DNA of 64,000 nt from Formivibrio citricus. GTDB lineage: Bacteria > Pseudomonadota > Gammaproteobacteria > Burkholderiales > Chitinibacteraceae. The translations under genes and the position numbers were made by a program. The notes beneath the pieces were generated by a model. It worked only from the letters and a program-made list of their open reading frames with translations, was not told the origin of the DNA and searched no databases. Positions 49,298-60,672 of this stretch are shown piece by piece. Positions within the stretch are counted from its first letter, which is position 1. Each line of letters begins with the position of its first letter. Location of the stretch: NCBI RefSeq assembly GCF_900115065.1, contig NZ_FOVE01000005.1:1-64000 (forward strand), read 5' to 3'.

Positions 49298-50364
49298 AGC
49301 TTGTCTCCCTCTTCTTTATCGGTGTCTTCTTCCGTTGCACCGAGTTTCTTTTCCAGAACCTTGACCCGTTTCACAAGCTGATCAAGGTTACGATAATGAA
49401 TTGCATTCCTGCGCCAGATACCCTGCGGCATGATCGGCGTCACGCTGCCGCCGTAAACACCGGGTTCATCAATACTGGAAGGCACGTTGCTTCCGCCAAG
49501 GATAGTCACCCGGTCAGCAATTTTCAGGTGGCCGCTCATCCCGACACCACCGCCAATCAGGCAACCAGCACCGATCTTGGTCGAACCGGCAATACCGCTG
49601 CATGCGGCGATGGCGGTAAACCTGCCGATTTCGACGTTGTGGCCAATCTGGATCATGTTGTCCAGCCGCGCGCCCGAAGCAATCACCGTATCGCCCAACG
49701 CGCCCCGGTCGATCGTGGTGTTGGCGCCGATTTCAACATCGTCGCCGACAACCGCGCGGCCGATCTGGGGGATCTTTTCCCAGTGATCCCTGGCCCAGGC
49801 ATTGCCAAAGCCATCGGAGCCAATCACGGCTCCCGCATGAATGATCACGCGATTACCGATCACCGTATTGTGGTAGACCGTGACGCGCGGGTAGAACAGG
49901 CAATCCTCGCCAATCACCGTATCCGCGCCAATCACGCAACCAGCCTTGATAACGGTACGCGCACCGATCCTGACACCGGATTCGATCACCACCTGCGGCC
50001 CGATTTCGGCTCCGGAATCGACAAAAGCATCTTCGGCGATGATGGCGCTTGGGTGGATACCGGAAACGGGCGCAGGTTGCGGATGCAGCAGCGCCGTAAC
50101 ACGCGCGAAATACAGGTAAGGATCCGGCGTTACGATGCAAGGACAATGCAAACCGGCTGCATCGGCCGCTTTGACGATAACAGCAGCTGCCGCCGTGGTT
50201 TGCAATTGCGGCCGAAGTTTCGGATTGGAAAGAAAAGCGATGGACTGTCTATCCGCTTGATCCAGCGGGGCAATTTCAAAAATTTCAACATCTTCGCCCC
50301 GGAGCTCCCCACCCAGACGGGCAACTATTTCGCTCAGGAAAAATACTCGCCTTGATTTCGACAT
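49294..50364 (-). CDS. lpxD: UDP-3-O-(3-hydroxyacyl)glucosamine N-acyltransferase
   Basis: A 356-residue hexapeptide-repeat enzyme, third step of lipid A synthesis. An N-terminal uridine-binding domain (about 1-100) precedes the beta-helix, with catalytic His expected in QIGHNVEIG; a short coiled coil ([16 protein letters not shown]) closes it. ATG 50364 has AAGGCGG upstream and avoids the overlap with skp that the codon at 50382 gives. Confidence 0.96.
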   Translation of the reverse strand: MSKSRRVFFLSEIVARLGGELRGEDVEIFEIAPLDQADRQSIAFLSNPKLRPQLQTTAAAAVIVKAADAAGLHCPCIVTPDPYLYFARVTALLHPQPAPVSGIHPSAIIAEDAFVDSGAEIGPQVVIESGVRIGARTVIKAGCVIGADTVIGEDCLFYPRVTVYHNTVIGNRVIIHAGAVIGSDGFGNAWARDHWEKIPQIGRAVVGDDVEIGANTTIDRGALGDTVIASGARLDNMIQIGHNVEIGRFTAIAACSGIAGSTKIGAGCLIGGGVGMSGHLKIADRVTILGGSNVPSSIDEPGVYGGSVTPIMPQGIWRRNAIHYRNLDQLVKRVKVLEKKLGATEEDTDKEEGDKL

Positions 50365-50371
50365 ATCCGCC

Positions 50372-50866
50372 TTATTTTTCATCCAGTTGCTTGATGATTT
50401 TCTCGGTGATATCCAGGCGGCGGCTGCGGAACAGCACTTCCTGCTCGGTCAGGATCAGGTCGTATTTTTCCGTTTCGGCAATCCGCTTGATCGCTGAACG
50501 TGCACGCTCCTGAATGGCGGCAATTTCCTCGTTCATGCGGGTATTGCGATCTTCGTTGAATTCACGCTGGAGTCGCTGGTAATCCTGGTTCAACTTGACC
50601 AGCTCGCGCTCCTTGGCCTTGCGCTCGGTTTCCGAAATATTGTTGCGGCTCAGGATGGTTTCCAGCGCCTTGCCTTGGGTCGCGATACGCTGCATTTCGG
50701 CACGCCGGGCTTCGAATTCCTTTTCAAGCTTCTTCGTGGCACGAACCGCCGGCCCCGATTCACGCATGATGCGCTCCACATCAACCACAGCCACTTTGTA
50801 GTCAGCTGCAAAAGCGGCGCTGGAAGCAAACAGGCAAGCAGCAAGGCAATATCGCATCGTTTTCAT
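50372..50866 (-). CDS. skp: Periplasmic chaperone Skp/OmpH
   Basis: A 164-residue holdase that carries unfolded outer-membrane proteins. A signal peptide (residues 1-20, ending AFA) is followed by VAVVDVERIMRES, a long charged coiled coil and IIKQLDEK. Of three close ATGs I prefer 50866, with GGGAG about seven bases upstream. It follows bamA by 17 bases, matching its role in outer-membrane protein delivery. Confidence 0.93.
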   Translation of the reverse strand: MKTMRYCLAACLFASSAAFAADYKVAVVDVERIMRESGPAVRATKKLEKEFEARRAEMQRIATQGKALETILSRNNISETERKAKERELVKLNQDYQRLQREFNEDRNTRMNEEIAAIQERARSAIKRIAETEKYDLILTEQEVLFRSRRLDITEKIIKQLDEK

Positions 50867-50883
50867 TTTCATCTCCCGACTTC

Positions 50884-53172
50884 TTAAAATACCTGGCCCA
50901 ACTGGAACTGGAAGGACTCCGTCTTGTCGTCCGATTTCTTCTTGATGGGTTTGGCAACACTCATCTTGATCGGGCCTACAGGAGACACCCAAGTAAATGC
51001 CACGCCTGCAGCATGCCGCAAATCACTCAAATGCAATTTTTCGCTTTCGGCCCATGCTGCACCGCTGTCGACAAACACGCTCAAACGCATGGATTTGTCA
51101 TCCTTCATGCCTGGCATCGGCGTCAGGAATTCGAAATTATTGACAAAGCGGCGCGTCCCGCCCATCGCATTGCCATATTGCGGATCCTTGGCACTGATGC
51201 TGCCGGTCTTGAAACCGCGAACCGAGCCGATGCCACCCACGTAGAAATTGCTGTAGAACGGCACTTCACTGCCTGCATAGGCGTGGGCATATCCAGCCTC
51301 GACATTCCAGACCCCGGTCAACCAGTTGCCAAAGGTGTGGAAAGCCTGATTCTGGCCGCTGACCTTGAAGAATTTCGTCGTTGAGCCAGGCACGGTCAAC
51401 GAAGTTCCGGCGGTGCGGTAAGTCCCGCGAGTCGGGTAGGATGCCGAATCGCGGGTATCGCGCGACCAACTCGCTCCAAGGGAGAAATTTTTGTTGACGT
51501 TCCCTTGCCGGGAGATGTAGTCGTTAATGTACGAGGCCGTATCGCTGTTGGTATTGATATTGATTCGCTCGGCATTGGCCGTCAGCGTGATACGGTTTTC
51601 TTCCGAAACCGGCAGGCCAACCGAGAAACCCGTACCCAAGGAATTGGTATTGTAGCTCCCCAGACTCATGACGCTCGGGTCAGTATGACGAGAATACGCA
51701 TTCCAGCCAAACGACACGCCATCCGGAGTTGCATATGGATTCATCACCCCCAAGGCATAGGTCCGGCTTGACTTGCTGGTGTTGCCCTCCAGCGTCACCG
51801 ATTTGCCGCTACCCAAGAAATTTGCTTGAGACAACGAAGCGGCAAGAATCACCCCTTCGCCCTGGCCATAACCGGCACCAAGGCTGAAATTCCCGGTTTT
51901 TTTCTCAGTCACATTGATATTGATGTCGACTTGGTCCACGGCATCCGGAACAACCGGCGTGGAAATGTTGACTTCCTTGAAATAATCAAGCTGATTGAGA
52001 CGCTCCTTGGAGCGCTTGATCTTGGCACCATCATACGGAGCCGCCTCCATTTGGCGCATTTCTCGACGAATCACTTCGTCGCGGGTTACGGCGTTGCCGC
52101 TGACATTGATCTTGCGAACAAAAGTCTTGCGGCCGGGGTCAACATAAAAAGTGAAGTTCACGAGACGCTTGGACTTGTCGACTTCGGGGACCGGGTTCAC
52201 GTTGGCAAAAGCGAAACCAGCAGCACCAAGACGATCGGAAATCGCCGCAGTGGATTTGGTCACCTTTTCCCGTGAAAAAACATCGCCTTGCTTGACTTCA
52301 AGCAACTTGCGCAACTCGGTATCACCAATAACCAGATCGCCGGCGAAACGCACCTCGCCCACGCTGAACTTTTCACCTTCTGTCACATTGACAGTAAGGT
52401 AAATACCTTCCTTGTCTTCCGAAAGCGAAACCTGGGTCGAGTCGATACTGAACTCAAGATAGCCACGATCCTGATAATAGGAACGCAGTTTCTCCAGATC
52501 GGCTGTCAATTTTTGCTTGGAATACTGGTCACTCCTTGTGTACCAGGTCATCCAGCCGGAGGTGGTCAGGGAAAATAGATCAATCAACCTCTTTTCGGCA
52601 AAAACCTTGTTGCCGACGATATTGATCCGCTTGATACGGGCAACATCGCCTTCAGCGATATCGAACTGCACACCGATCCGGTTGCGTTCCAGCTTTGTGA
52701 CCGTTGTCTTGACATTGACCGAGTACCGCCCACCAGCAAAATACTGCTGCTTAAGCTCATTGACCGCGTTGTCCAGCACGCCCTGCTGGAAAATTCGCCC
52801 TTCCGCAAAATTTTGCGATTTGAGTGCGGCACGAATCTGGTCTTTATCCAGGAAACTGGAGCCATTGATATTGATCTGGGCAATCGTGGGCCGCTCAGCC
52901 ACCGTCACCACAAGGACATCGCCTTCCGTTTCAATGCGGACGTCATCAAAGAATCCCGTGGCAAACAACGCCTTGATCGCATCCTTGGCAACGTCGTCAT
53001 CGAAACGGCCGCCAACCTTGACAGGAAGATAATTGAACACAGTTCCGGCATCGGTTCGCTGCAATCCTTCCACGCGGATATCCTTGACAGTGACAGGATC
53101 TATAGCCAAGACAGGAAAGGACGTTGCGCCAAGCGCAGCCAGAAGAAGCAGGGAAATAGGCTTGAGTTTCAT
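50884..53172 (-). CDS. bamA: Outer membrane protein assembly factor BamA
   Basis: A 762-residue Omp85 protein that inserts beta-barrels into the outer membrane. A signal peptide (about 1-23) precedes five POTRA domains (about 24-425) and a sixteen-strand barrel, with the conserved GGIGSVRGF lid-lock motif and a C-terminal strand ending in phenylalanine (FQFQLGQVF). ATG 53172 gives a normal signal sequence; the upstream start at 53205 does not. Confidence 0.97.
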   Translation of the reverse strand: MKLKPISLLLLAALGATSFPVLAIDPVTVKDIRVEGLQRTDAGTVFNYLPVKVGGRFDDDVAKDAIKALFATGFFDDVRIETEGDVLVVTVAERPTIAQININGSSFLDKDQIRAALKSQNFAEGRIFQQGVLDNAVNELKQQYFAGGRYSVNVKTTVTKLERNRIGVQFDIAEGDVARIKRINIVGNKVFAEKRLIDLFSLTTSGWMTWYTRSDQYSKQKLTADLEKLRSYYQDRGYLEFSIDSTQVSLSEDKEGIYLTVNVTEGEKFSVGEVRFAGDLVIGDTELRKLLEVKQGDVFSREKVTKSTAAISDRLGAAGFAFANVNPVPEVDKSKRLVNFTFYVDPGRKTFVRKINVSGNAVTRDEVIRREMRQMEAAPYDGAKIKRSKERLNQLDYFKEVNISTPVVPDAVDQVDININVTEKKTGNFSLGAGYGQGEGVILAASLSQANFLGSGKSVTLEGNTSKSSRTYALGVMNPYATPDGVSFGWNAYSRHTDPSVMSLGSYNTNSLGTGFSVGLPVSEENRITLTANAERININTNSDTASYINDYISRQGNVNKNFSLGASWSRDTRDSASYPTRGTYRTAGTSLTVPGSTTKFFKVSGQNQAFHTFGNWLTGVWNVEAGYAHAYAGSEVPFYSNFYVGGIGSVRGFKTGSISAKDPQYGNAMGGTRRFVNNFEFLTPMPGMKDDKSMRLSVFVDSGAAWAESEKLHLSDLRHAAGVAFTWVSPVGPIKMSVAKPIKKKSDDKTESFQFQLGQVF

Positions 53173-53207
53173 TGTTCCGGGTCTATTTTTATGGCGATTG
53201 TGCAAAA

Positions 53208-54554
53208 TCAGCCGGGGATAAATCGGTTAATGTCGTTGTAGAGCGCCAGCATCATGAGGCCCACCAGCAAACCAATGCCAATGCGTTGGCCGATCTCCTG
53301 CCAAGCTTTGGGGACCGGGCGTCCACGAACAAGCTCGGCCACATGATACAGCAAATGCCCCCCGTCCAGTACGGGGACAGGCAGCAAGTTAAGGATGCCC
53401 AGACTTAAACTGAGCAGAGCCAGAAACTTCAGGTAAGGAGCAAAACCCATACTGGCCGTTTCTCCGGCCAAGGCCGCAATCCCTACCGGCCCGCTGACAT
53501 TTTTGGCAGACATGTCGCCAGACAGCATGGCAGCGGTAAATTTGAACGTCAGCACTGTGAGTAAACGCATTTCCTGTGCGCCTCGGCTCATCGATTCGAG
53601 CCAAGACAACTTCAGTTGCATTTTTTGCGTCGCCCATCGTTCTGCATCAATTTGCGGCGCTATACCGATCCGCCCTACTGCGCCTTGGGGGGATTCATGA
53701 ATGCGCGGCGTCAGTGCTACAACCCGCTCTTCCTCCCCGCGCCGGATGGCAAGGCTGATTTCGCGTCCGGAACTCCTCGAAATCAAGTGTTGCAGCGTTT
53801 CCCAGCGCACAACAGGGAGCGCGTTCACCGCGATGATTTCATCCCCTTTCTGCAAACCAGCCCGTTCTGCCGGACTGCCTGACTCTATTTCCGCAACACG
53901 GTTCAGCAAAGGCAAAGGGGAAAGACCAAGCCGTTCCAGTATATGAAAATCGAGCTTTTTTCCTTCCACACCGGAAAGATCCATTTCAACTTCGCGCACA
54001 GAGCCGCGAGAGGAGCTCACTTCCAAGAAAATAGAAGTCTTGCCAGCTTCATCCAGCGCAGCCACCCGCAAATCGTCCCATTGCAAAATCTCGTGGGAAC
54101 CGAAACGCAATATCTTATCGTTGGGTGCGATCCCCGCCCGATCGGCCAGACTGTCGATCCGGACTCCGGCGACAACCGGTTTCAATGCTTCTTCTCCAAG
54201 CGCAAGAGCCAGACTGAACAACAACCAAGCCAGAAACAGATTGGCCAAGGGGCCTGCCGCTACAATAGCCATCTTGCGAAGGGGATGCTGACGATTGAAT
54301 GCACGCGCTTCTTCACCCGGCAACAGCTCGATCTCGTCATCTTCGCCCAAAAGACGAACGAAACCGCCGAAGGGAATCAAGGCAATCTGCCAGCACGTCT
54401 CGCCACGTTGCCACTGCAGGATCGGCTTGCCAAAACCGATCGAAAACGTCAGGACTTTGACACCACACGCCTTGGCAACCCGGTAATGGCCATACTCATG
54501 GACCGTTACCAGTATCCCGATCGCAACAAGAAAAGACAGCAAGGTCAACAGCAT
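53208..54554 (-). CDS. rseP: Site-2 zinc protease RseP
   Basis: A 448-residue inner-membrane protease that cuts anti-sigma factor RseA after DegS. The zinc motif is His19-Glu-x-x-His23 (VHEYGH) in the first helix, two PDZ domains occupy about 120-310, and the third ligand region is [14 protein letters not shown]. It overlaps dxr by ten bases and precedes bamA, whose substrates trigger the envelope-stress response. Confidence 0.96.
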   Translation of the reverse strand: MLLTLLSFLVAIGILVTVHEYGHYRVAKACGVKVLTFSIGFGKPILQWQRGETCWQIALIPFGGFVRLLGEDDEIELLPGEEARAFNRQHPLRKMAIVAAGPLANLFLAWLLFSLALALGEEALKPVVAGVRIDSLADRAGIAPNDKILRFGSHEILQWDDLRVAALDEAGKTSIFLEVSSSRGSVREVEMDLSGVEGKKLDFHILERLGLSPLPLLNRVAEIESGSPAERAGLQKGDEIIAVNALPVVRWETLQHLISRSSGREISLAIRRGEEERVVALTPRIHESPQGAVGRIGIAPQIDAERWATQKMQLKLSWLESMSRGAQEMRLLTVLTFKFTAAMLSGDMSAKNVSGPVGIAALAGETASMGFAPYLKFLALLSLSLGILNLLPVPVLDGGHLLYHVAELVRGRPVPKAWQEIGQRIGIGLLVGLMMLALYNDINRFIPG

Positions 54555-55723
54555 GGCAAACGAACCTCGACCAATTCCCGCGCGAGGCTGTCGGCCTCAA
54601 GCAACTCTTCCAGGGAGGAAGAAGGCATACCGACCGCCCTTTCAACTGCCATTTCTATCAAGCGCGGGATAGCTGTAAAGCCGATACGGCGCTCGAGAAA
54701 TGCGGCAACCGCAACTTCATTGGCAGCATTGAGCATGGCCGGCGCTGCACCGCCAGCCGCCAGCGCGTCGAATGCCAGCTGCAGACAGGGAAACCGCTTC
54801 AGATCGGGCGCTTCGAAATCGAGCCGCCCCACAGCGAACAAGTCCAACTGCTCGACACCAGCCTCGATTCGCTCCGGATATGCCAAGGCGTTGGCAATCG
54901 GCGTGCGCATGTCGGGCGAACCCAGTTGTGCCAGCACCGAGCCATCAACGTACTCGACCAGAGAATGAACCACACTCTGGGGATGAACCACCACCTTGAT
55001 CCGGTCATGCGGCGCATTGAACAGCCAGTGCGCCTCGATGACTTCCAATCCCTTGTTCATGAGCGAGGCCGAATCGACCGAAATCTTGCGCCCCATTGAC
55101 CATTTAGGATGCTTGACCGCCTGCTCCGGAGTGACTTGCTCCAATTCGGCCTGGCTGAACGTACGGAAAGGCCCTCCGGACGCAGTCAGCAATAGACGCC
55201 TGACACCGGCCGCGTCCAGATTTCCCGGATAAGGGTGCGGCAAACTCTGGAAAATCGCATTGTGTTCGCTGTCGATGGGCAACAGTATTGCGGCGTTTTC
55301 CTGGGCTGCCTGCATGAAGAGATGTCCGGCCAACACCAGGGTTTCCTTGTTGGCCAGCAAAACCCGCTTGCCAGCCCGGGCAGCAGCCAGCGTTGCCGGC
55401 ATGCCGGCTGCCCCGACAATCGCCGCCATGACCGCATCAACCTCTGGCAAGGTAGCCACTTTGATCAAGGCTGCATTGCCGCACAGCACTTCCGTCGTGC
55501 TCCCGACCTGCCGCAATTGGCAGGCAAGTGCCTCTGCTGCTGCTTCATCCAGTACCACCGCATAGCGCGGTGCATAGCGAACGCAAGCGGCAAGCAGCTT
55601 GTCAAGTTGCCGCATGCCGGTCAGGGCAACGATTTCGTAACGATCAGGGTGGCGGGAAACGACATCCAGCGTACTGGCACCGATGCTTCCGGTTGCACCG
55701 AGGATGGTAAGACGGGTTTTCAT
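54545..55723 (-). CDS. dxr: 1-deoxy-D-xylulose 5-phosphate reductoisomerase
   Basis: A 392-residue enzyme of the MEP isoprenoid pathway. The NADPH motif [10 protein letters not shown] is at the N-terminus; metal and substrate residues occur in [19 protein letters not shown] and [23 protein letters not shown]. It feeds UppS, encoded two genes upstream. Confidence 0.97.
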   Translation of the reverse strand: MKTRLTILGATGSIGASTLDVVSRHPDRYEIVALTGMRQLDKLLAACVRYAPRYAVVLDEAAAEALACQLRQVGSTTEVLCGNAALIKVATLPEVDAVMAAIVGAAGMPATLAAARAGKRVLLANKETLVLAGHLFMQAAQENAAILLPIDSEHNAIFQSLPHPYPGNLDAAGVRRLLLTASGGPFRTFSQAELEQVTPEQAVKHPKWSMGRKISVDSASLMNKGLEVIEAHWLFNAPHDRIKVVVHPQSVVHSLVEYVDGSVLAQLGSPDMRTPIANALAYPERIEAGVEQLDLFAVGRLDFEAPDLKRFPCLQLAFDALAAGGAAPAMLNAANEVAVAAFLERRIGFTAIPRLIEMAVERAVGMPSSSLEELLEADSLARELVEVRLPCC

Positions 55724-55731
55724 TGGCGTCC

Positions 55732-56580
55732 TTATTTGCCGAACGGAACGACAAAAAACAGATCGTGGGCAAGATACAGGGCTGCAGCAACCGGCAAGAT
55801 GGCCAAAAGGCTGTCGATTCTGTCCAGTACGCCACCATGCCCCGGCAATAAATGGCCACTATCCTTGATGCCGGCCTGGCGTTTGAACAGTGACTCCAGA
55901 AGATCGCCGAACACGCTGACTACCATGAGCAAAACGCCGCCGGCCAGCCACACCATTTTCTGCGTCAAGGGATCGGTAGCCAGGAAGGAGCCGGGGAAAA
56001 AGGCAAACGGTTTGGGCAGGAACCAGACATAGGCTCCGACAGCCAACAGCGCACCTGCCGCCCCTTCCCAAGTCTTGCCCGGACTGATAGCAGGGGCCAG
56101 TTTGTGGCGCCCGAAAAGACAACCGGAAAAATAGGCAAAGGTGTCTGCCACCCATGCCACCATCATGATCGCCAGTAACAGCCAACCATCACCGCGCAAA
56201 TGCAGCATGGCCAAGCCTGCTGGCAACAACAACGCCCAACCGATGAAGATATTCAAATGGCCGGCACGCTGAAGTAACCACTTTCGCGCCAGCCAGCACG
56301 GCACGACCCCCAGCCAGAACACGCCCGCCGCACTGAAAATTCCAAGCAACACCCAAAGCGGCAAAGGAAAAAAAACAACGCCGATAAAAGCAAGCGAGGT
56401 AGCCATGGGAAAAAAAACTGCCAAGCGCCCAGTCATGCCGGCAATCCGGCGCCATTCGCTTGCGGCGGCGGCCATGACGACTGCACAGAAGAGGCCCCAT
56501 CCCTTCTCTGGCAACAGGAAGAGCGCCCCCAGAAACAATGGCACCAGCACCAGCGCTGTCAGTACTCGCGTTTTGAACAT
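55732..56580 (-). CDS. cdsA: Phosphatidate cytidylyltransferase
   Basis: A 282-residue inner-membrane enzyme making CDP-diacylglycerol, the precursor of all phospholipids. About eight hydrophobic helices and the family signature ending [21 protein letters not shown] are clear. It is nine bases from both uppS and dxr. Confidence 0.96.
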   Translation of the reverse strand: MFKTRVLTALVLVPLFLGALFLLPEKGWGLFCAVVMAAAASEWRRIAGMTGRLAVFFPMATSLAFIGVVFFPLPLWVLLGIFSAAGVFWLGVVPCWLARKWLLQRAGHLNIFIGWALLLPAGLAMLHLRGDGWLLLAIMMVAWVADTFAYFSGCLFGRHKLAPAISPGKTWEGAAGALLAVGAYVWFLPKPFAFFPGSFLATDPLTQKMVWLAGGVLLMVVSVFGDLLESLFKRQAGIKDSGHLLPGHGGVLDRIDSLLAILPVAAALYLAHDLFFVVPFGK

Positions 56581-56589
56581 ATCGTGGAC

Positions 56590-57324
56590 CTAAAGCTGCT
56601 CGCTGATGCGCCCGAAGCGGCGCTCGCGGCCGTGATACCAGTCAATTGCAGCTTCCAGCGCTCTGCGATCGAATTCAGGCCAGGCCAGATCAGTGAAGTA
56701 AAGTTCGGCATAGGCAAGCTGCCAGAGCAAAAAATTGCTGGTGCGCTGCTCGCCCCCCGTACGGATAAACAGATCAGGGTCAGGCGCATAGGCCATCGCC
56801 AGATACGGGGCCAAATCTTCTTCGGCAAATCCGGAAATTTTTTCCGGATGCTCGGCCAAGAGACGGGTCGTTGCGTTCACAACGTCCCAACGACCACCAT
56901 AATCCGCAGCAATGGTCAGCGTGAGGCCGGTATTGGCCGCTGTTTCCCGCTCGGCATCCTCAATCCGGGAAACCAGCTCAGGGGCAAAACGGCTACGATT
57001 GCCGATCACTTTCAAACGGACATTGTTGCGATTGAGGCGTTTGATTTCAGATGACAGCACCTGCAGAAACAGGTTCATCAAAAAACCGACCTCGTCAGGC
57101 GGACGCCGCCAGTTTTCGCTGGAAAACGCGAAAACCGTAAGGTAGGAAACGCCGAGCTCACCGCATGCGCGCACTACGTTCCGCAGTGTCTCGACACCTT
57201 TTTTGTGCCCATAGATGCGCGGCATCATGCGGCGCTTGGCCCAACGGCCATTGCCATCCATGATGACTGCGATGTGACAGGGCACAGCGCCCTGCCCTGC
57301 CGGCTTGCCAATCTGGTTCGTCAC
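56590..57324 (-). CDS. uppS: Undecaprenyl diphosphate synthase
   Basis: A 244-residue cis-prenyltransferase that supplies the lipid carrier for peptidoglycan and LPS. Catalytic Asp23 is in VIMDGNGRWAKRR; FAFSSENW and DLFIRTGGEQR-NFLLWQ are intact. Confidence 0.97.
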   Translation of the reverse strand: MTNQIGKPAGQGAVPCHIAVIMDGNGRWAKRRMMPRIYGHKKGVETLRNVVRACGELGVSYLTVFAFSSENWRRPPDEVGFLMNLFLQVLSSEIKRLNRNNVRLKVIGNRSRFAPELVSRIEDAERETAANTGLTLTIAADYGGRWDVVNATTRLLAEHPEKISGFAEEDLAPYLAMAYAPDPDLFIRTGGEQRTSNFLLWQLAYAELYFTDLAWPEFDRRALEAAIDWYHGRERRFGRISEQL

Positions 57325-57342
57325 GGTTGAGTTTCCGCCGAA

Positions 57343-57900
57343 TCAGACAGTCATCAGATCCTTTTCCTTTTCGGCCAAAACCTTGTCGACCTCGGCGATA
57401 TACTTGTCAGTGAGCTTCTGGATGTCATCCTGAGCGCGGCGTTCGTCGTCCTCGGAAATCTCCTTGTCCTTGAGCAGTGCTTTCAAGTCATTGTTGGCAT
57501 CGCGGCGCACGTTGCGCACGGCTACGCGAGCACCTTCTGCCTCGGAGCGCACAACCTTGGTCAGATCCTTGCGACGTTCTTCGGTCAGAGCAGGCATCGG
57601 CACACGGATCACATCACCTGTTGCAGCCGGGTTGAGGCCGAGGTCGGAATCGCGAATCGCCTTTTCAACCTTCGCCACCATGTTCTTTTCCCACGGCTGG
57701 ACACCGATCGTGCGCGCATCAATCAGCGAGACGCTCGCGACTTGAGAAAGTTGCGTCATTGTGCCGTAGTAATCCACCATGATGTGGTCGAGCAGGCCGG
57801 TATGTGCACGTCCCGTACGCACCTTGGCAAGATCATGCTTCAGGGCTTCCACCGTTTTTTGCATTTTGCTTTCGGTGGTTTTCTTGATGTCGGCGATCAT
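57343..57900 (-). CDS. frr: Ribosome recycling factor
   Basis: A 185-residue two-domain factor that splits post-termination ribosomes with EF-G. Conserved parts are [14 protein letters not shown], the hinge, [17 protein letters not shown], and the C-terminal helix. It is separated from pyrH by a terminator-like hairpin. Confidence 0.98.
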   Translation of the reverse strand: MIADIKKTTESKMQKTVEALKHDLAKVRTGRAHTGLLDHIMVDYYGTMTQLSQVASVSLIDARTIGVQPWEKNMVAKVEKAIRDSDLGLNPAATGDVIRVPMPALTEERRKDLTKVVRSEAEGARVAVRNVRRDANNDLKALLKDKEISEDDERRAQDDIQKLTDKYIAEVDKVLAEKEKDLMTV

Positions 57901-57925
57901 TGCTTTCTCCTCAAATTCAATAAAA

Positions 57926-57956
57926 ACAGGCGGAGGCAGTCCTATCCTTCCGCCTG
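57926..57956 (-). terminator. Terminator-like hairpin between pyrH and frr
   Basis: An 8-bp stem (57927-57934 with 57949-57956) and 14-base loop, followed on the minus strand by TTTTTATT. It should stop part of the transcription leaving pyrH. Confidence 0.65.
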
Positions 57957-57973
57957 CTTGTAAAACTCAAACC

Positions 57974-58693
57974 TCAGCAGTGTACCAGCGTACCTTCATC
58001 TTCCCCAAGCACCACGCGCTTGAGTCCGCCCTGCTTGAAAATACTGAAAACGCAGATATTCATTTTCTGGTCGCGGCACAGGGCAAACGCCGTTGCATCC
58101 ATCACCTTCAGATTGCGGCCGATGGCCTCGTCGAAGGTTACTGTGTGATAACGCACGGCATCGGGGTTTTTCTTGGGGTCATCGGTATAGACGCCGTCAA
58201 CCTTGGTGGCCTTGAGCACGATATCGGCCCCGACTTCCATGCCGCGCAGCGCAGCCGCAGTATCAGTCGTAAAGAAAGGGTTACCAGTGCCGGCGCCGAA
58301 GATCACGACCTTGTTTTCTTCAAGGTAGCGGATGGCCTTGCCGCGAACGTAGGGTTCGGCAACTTGCTGAATGGTCAGCGCAGACTGTACACGGCTGACG
58401 ACACCAGCGTGCCGCATGGCATCCTGCAAAGCCATCGCATTCATCACGGTAGCCAGCATCCCCATGTAATCGGCCGTGGCCCGATCCATGCCTGCAGCTG
58501 CTGGCGCCACGCCACGGAAGATATTGCCGCCCCCGATCACGATTGCCACCTGGACACCCAGATCAACCACATCCTTGATTTCCTGGACGATGCGATCAAT
58601 CGTCGCACGGTTGATCCCGTAACTATCTTCACCCATCAGGGCTTCGCCAGAGAGCTTGAGCAGGATGCGTTGATATTTTGGCGCTTGACTCAT
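57974..58693 (-). CDS. pyrH: UMP kinase
   Basis: A 239-residue hexameric amino-acid-kinase-fold enzyme turning UMP to UDP. Glycine-rich [19 protein letters not shown] and the acidic [20 protein letters not shown] are visible. It lies between tsf and frr as in most proteobacteria. Confidence 0.98.
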   Translation of the reverse strand: MSQAPKYQRILLKLSGEALMGEDSYGINRATIDRIVQEIKDVVDLGVQVAIVIGGGNIFRGVAPAAAGMDRATADYMGMLATVMNAMALQDAMRHAGVVSRVQSALTIQQVAEPYVRGKAIRYLEENKVVIFGAGTGNPFFTTDTAAALRGMEVGADIVLKATKVDGVYTDDPKKNPDAVRYHTVTFDEAIGRNLKVMDATAFALCRDQKMNICVFSIFKQGGLKRVVLGEDEGTLVHC

Positions 58694-58730
58694 TTGAATG
58701 ACTCCTCTCGATGATGGGGGTGGTTGCAGA

Positions 58731-58756
58731 AACGCCGCGCGTCGCCGCGCGGCGTT
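58731..58756 (-). other. GC-only hairpin between tsf and pyrH
   Basis: A perfect 11-bp stem (58731-58741 with 58746-58756) and TCGC loop without a T tail. It lies about 50 bases after the tsf stop and could stabilise 3' ends or partly terminate. Confidence 0.5.
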
Positions 58757-58807
58757 CCGTTGGTTTGTTCAGGTGTTGTCACACCTGGCGGCTCAATCAA
58801 ATATAGA

Positions 58808-59686
58808 TCAAACCTTGGCGGCTGCAGCCACTTCAGCGGCGAAATCAACTACCGCCTTTTCAATGCCTTCGCCCACGGTGTACATGGTGAACGCATTCAC
58901 AACAGCCTTCTTTTCGGCCAGCAGTTTTTCAACGGTCTGGTCCGGATTCTTCACGAACGGCTGGCCCAACAGGGTCACTTCGGCCAGATACTTGTTGATA
59001 CGACCCTCAACCATCTTGGCAACGATATCGGCCGGCTTGCCGGATTCGGCTGCTTGAGCAGTATAAATCTTGCGCTCTTGGTCGAGCAGATCGGCAGACA
59101 CTTGGTCCTTGGAAACGCAAACCGGTTTGGATGCTGCAACGTGCATCGCCACGTCCTTGCCCAGCCCTTCATCACCGCCGGCAAAATCGACCAGAACGCC
59201 GATCTTGGCACCGTGCAGGTAAGCTGCCAGTTGGCCAGCAGTCTGGTAACGCACGAAGCGGCGCAGGGACATGTTCTCGCCAAGCTTGGCAATGATTGCC
59301 TTGCGCAGGTCTTCAACAGTTTCACCGGAAGCGGTCTTGACATCGGCCAGAGCGGCTACATCTGCGGCAGTCGATTCGGCAGCAGCTTGGGCAGCGGCAT
59401 TGGCAAAAGCGACAAAGCCTGCATCCTTGGCCACGAAGTCGGTTTCGCAGTTTACTTCGATCAGCGCGCCGGTTTTCTTGTCAGCGGAGATGAAGACAGC
59501 CACAACACCCTCGGCAGCGGTACGGCCGGCCAGCTTGGAAGCCTTGTTGCCGGATTTGATGCGCATGACTTCTTCTGCCTTCTTGATATCGCCTTCGGCT
59601 TCGACAAGCGCCTTCTTGCACTCCATCATGCCCAGACCGGTCAGTTCACGCAGTTCTGCCACCATCTTTGCGGTAATTTCCGCCAT
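58808..59686 (-). CDS. tsf: Elongation factor Ts
   Basis: A 292-residue nucleotide exchange factor for EF-Tu. The N-terminal [24 protein letters not shown] and the [10 protein letters not shown] core segment, which inserts into EF-Tu, are conserved. It is downstream of rpsB beyond a partial terminator. Confidence 0.98.
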   Translation of the reverse strand: MAEITAKMVAELRELTGLGMMECKKALVEAEGDIKKAEEVMRIKSGNKASKLAGRTAAEGVVAVFISADKKTGALIEVNCETDFVAKDAGFVAFANAAAQAAAESTAADVAALADVKTASGETVEDLRKAIIAKLGENMSLRRFVRYQTAGQLAAYLHGAKIGVLVDFAGGDEGLGKDVAMHVAASKPVCVSKDQVSADLLDQERKIYTAQAAESGKPADIVAKMVEGRINKYLAEVTLLGQPFVKNPDQTVEKLLAEKKAVVNAFTMYTVGEGIEKAVVDFAAEVAAAAKV

Positions 59687-59736
59687 TTCCGTTCTCCTGA
59701 TACTTGGTCGGACGATTTCGCCCGGAAAATGTTTGC

Positions 59737-59766
59737 AAAAAAGGGGCGAAACATGCGCCCCTTTTT
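59737..59766 (-). terminator. Partial terminator between rpsB and tsf
   Basis: An 11-bp stem (59738-59748 with 59756-59766) and seven-base loop, followed on the minus strand by a T run. It lies 18 bases after the rpsB stop and probably sets the S2 to EF-Ts ratio. Confidence 0.75.
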
Positions 59767-59783
59767 GACCTCAAAGGGGAAAC

Positions 59784-60506
59784 TTACTCTGCCGCAACCT
59801 CTGCGGAAGCAGCAACGATTTCCTGCACAGACTGGTTGCGGCCTTCAAGGACTGCATCGGCGATACCACGGGCATACAGGCGGATCGCACGGGCGGAATC
59901 GTCGTTACCCGGAATCACGTAGTCGATGCCTTCTGGAGAGTTGTTGGTATCAACCACGCCGATCACGGGGATACCCAGCTTCTTGGCTTCGGTCACGGTA
60001 CCTTTCTGGTAGCCGGTATCGATCACGAAAATCGCATCCGGCAAGCCGCCCATATCCTTGATGCCACCGAGGGAGCGCTCAAGTTTTTCGACTTCGCGCT
60101 GCATATCGAGCAGCTCTTTCTTGTTGAAGCCGTTGTTTTCGTCGGCCAGAATGGCTTGCAGTTCGCCCAGACGCTTAATGGATTGCTTGACGGTCTTGAA
60201 GTTGGTCAGCATGCCACCGAGCCAGCGGTGATCGACAAACGGAACACCTGCGCGAGCAGCTTCTTCAGCCACGATTTCACGGGCTGCACGCTTGGTACCG
60301 ACAAACAGGATCGTGCCCTTGTTAGCGGAGAGACGACGCACGAACTTGGCGGCCTCTTCGAACATCGGAACAGTCTTTTCCAGGTTGATGATGTGAATCT
60401 TGTTGCGAGCACCGAAGATATATTGACCCATCTTCGGATTCCAGTAACGGGTTTGGTGGCCGAAGTGAACACCGGCCTCGAGCATATCGCGCATGCTGAC
60501 GGACAT
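59784..60506 (-). CDS. rpsB: 30S ribosomal protein S2
   Basis: A 240-residue ribosomal protein. The opening [20 protein letters not shown] and later [13 protein letters not shown] are diagnostic. It heads the long operon from a sigma-70-like promoter and a structured leader. Confidence 0.98.
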   Translation of the reverse strand: MSVSMRDMLEAGVHFGHQTRYWNPKMGQYIFGARNKIHIINLEKTVPMFEEAAKFVRRLSANKGTILFVGTKRAAREIVAEEAARAGVPFVDHRWLGGMLTNFKTVKQSIKRLGELQAILADENNGFNKKELLDMQREVEKLERSLGGIKDMGGLPDAIFVIDTGYQKGTVTEAKKLGIPVIGVVDTNNSPEGIDYVIPGNDDSARAIRLYARGIADAVLEGRNQSVQEIVAASAEVAAE

Positions 60507-60540
60507 TGATTTAACTCCAAATCATAAGGGTTATGGACTT

Positions 60541-60590
60541 CCGCTCGTGCGTGACGCCGACAAATCGACGCACCCTTACGGTACGAGCGA
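60541..60590 (-). ncRNA. Structured rpsB leader, possible S2 autoregulation site
   Basis: The rpsB leader carries a 7-bp outer stem (60542-60548 with 60583-60589) and a competing 6-bp stem (60547-60552 with 60568-60573) that share bases, so two folds are possible. In other bacteria S2 represses its own mRNA through the leader. Similarity to a named RNA family was not tested. Confidence 0.4.
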
Positions 60591-60628
60591 GAAATTTTCT
60601 TTGCAGCCCCATGCCACAAAGCCCGAGG

Positions 60629-60658
60629 ATTCTACTCCGTCTCCCCGCAACAGATCAA
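60629..60658 (-). promoter_or_regulatory. Sigma-70 promoter of rpsB operon
   Basis: On the minus strand TTGATC (-35, 60653-60658) and TAGAAT (-10, 60629-60634) are 18 bases apart. The GC-rich CCTCGGGC just after the -10 is typical of stringently controlled ribosomal promoters. The leader would be roughly 115 bases. Confidence 0.7.
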
Positions 60659-60672
60659 GGTTTTGTCCGTTT

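Noticed and set aside
58724-60061. 445-codon frame opposite tsf and rpsB
   Set aside because: Antisense to two essential conserved genes; the composition follows their third-position bias.
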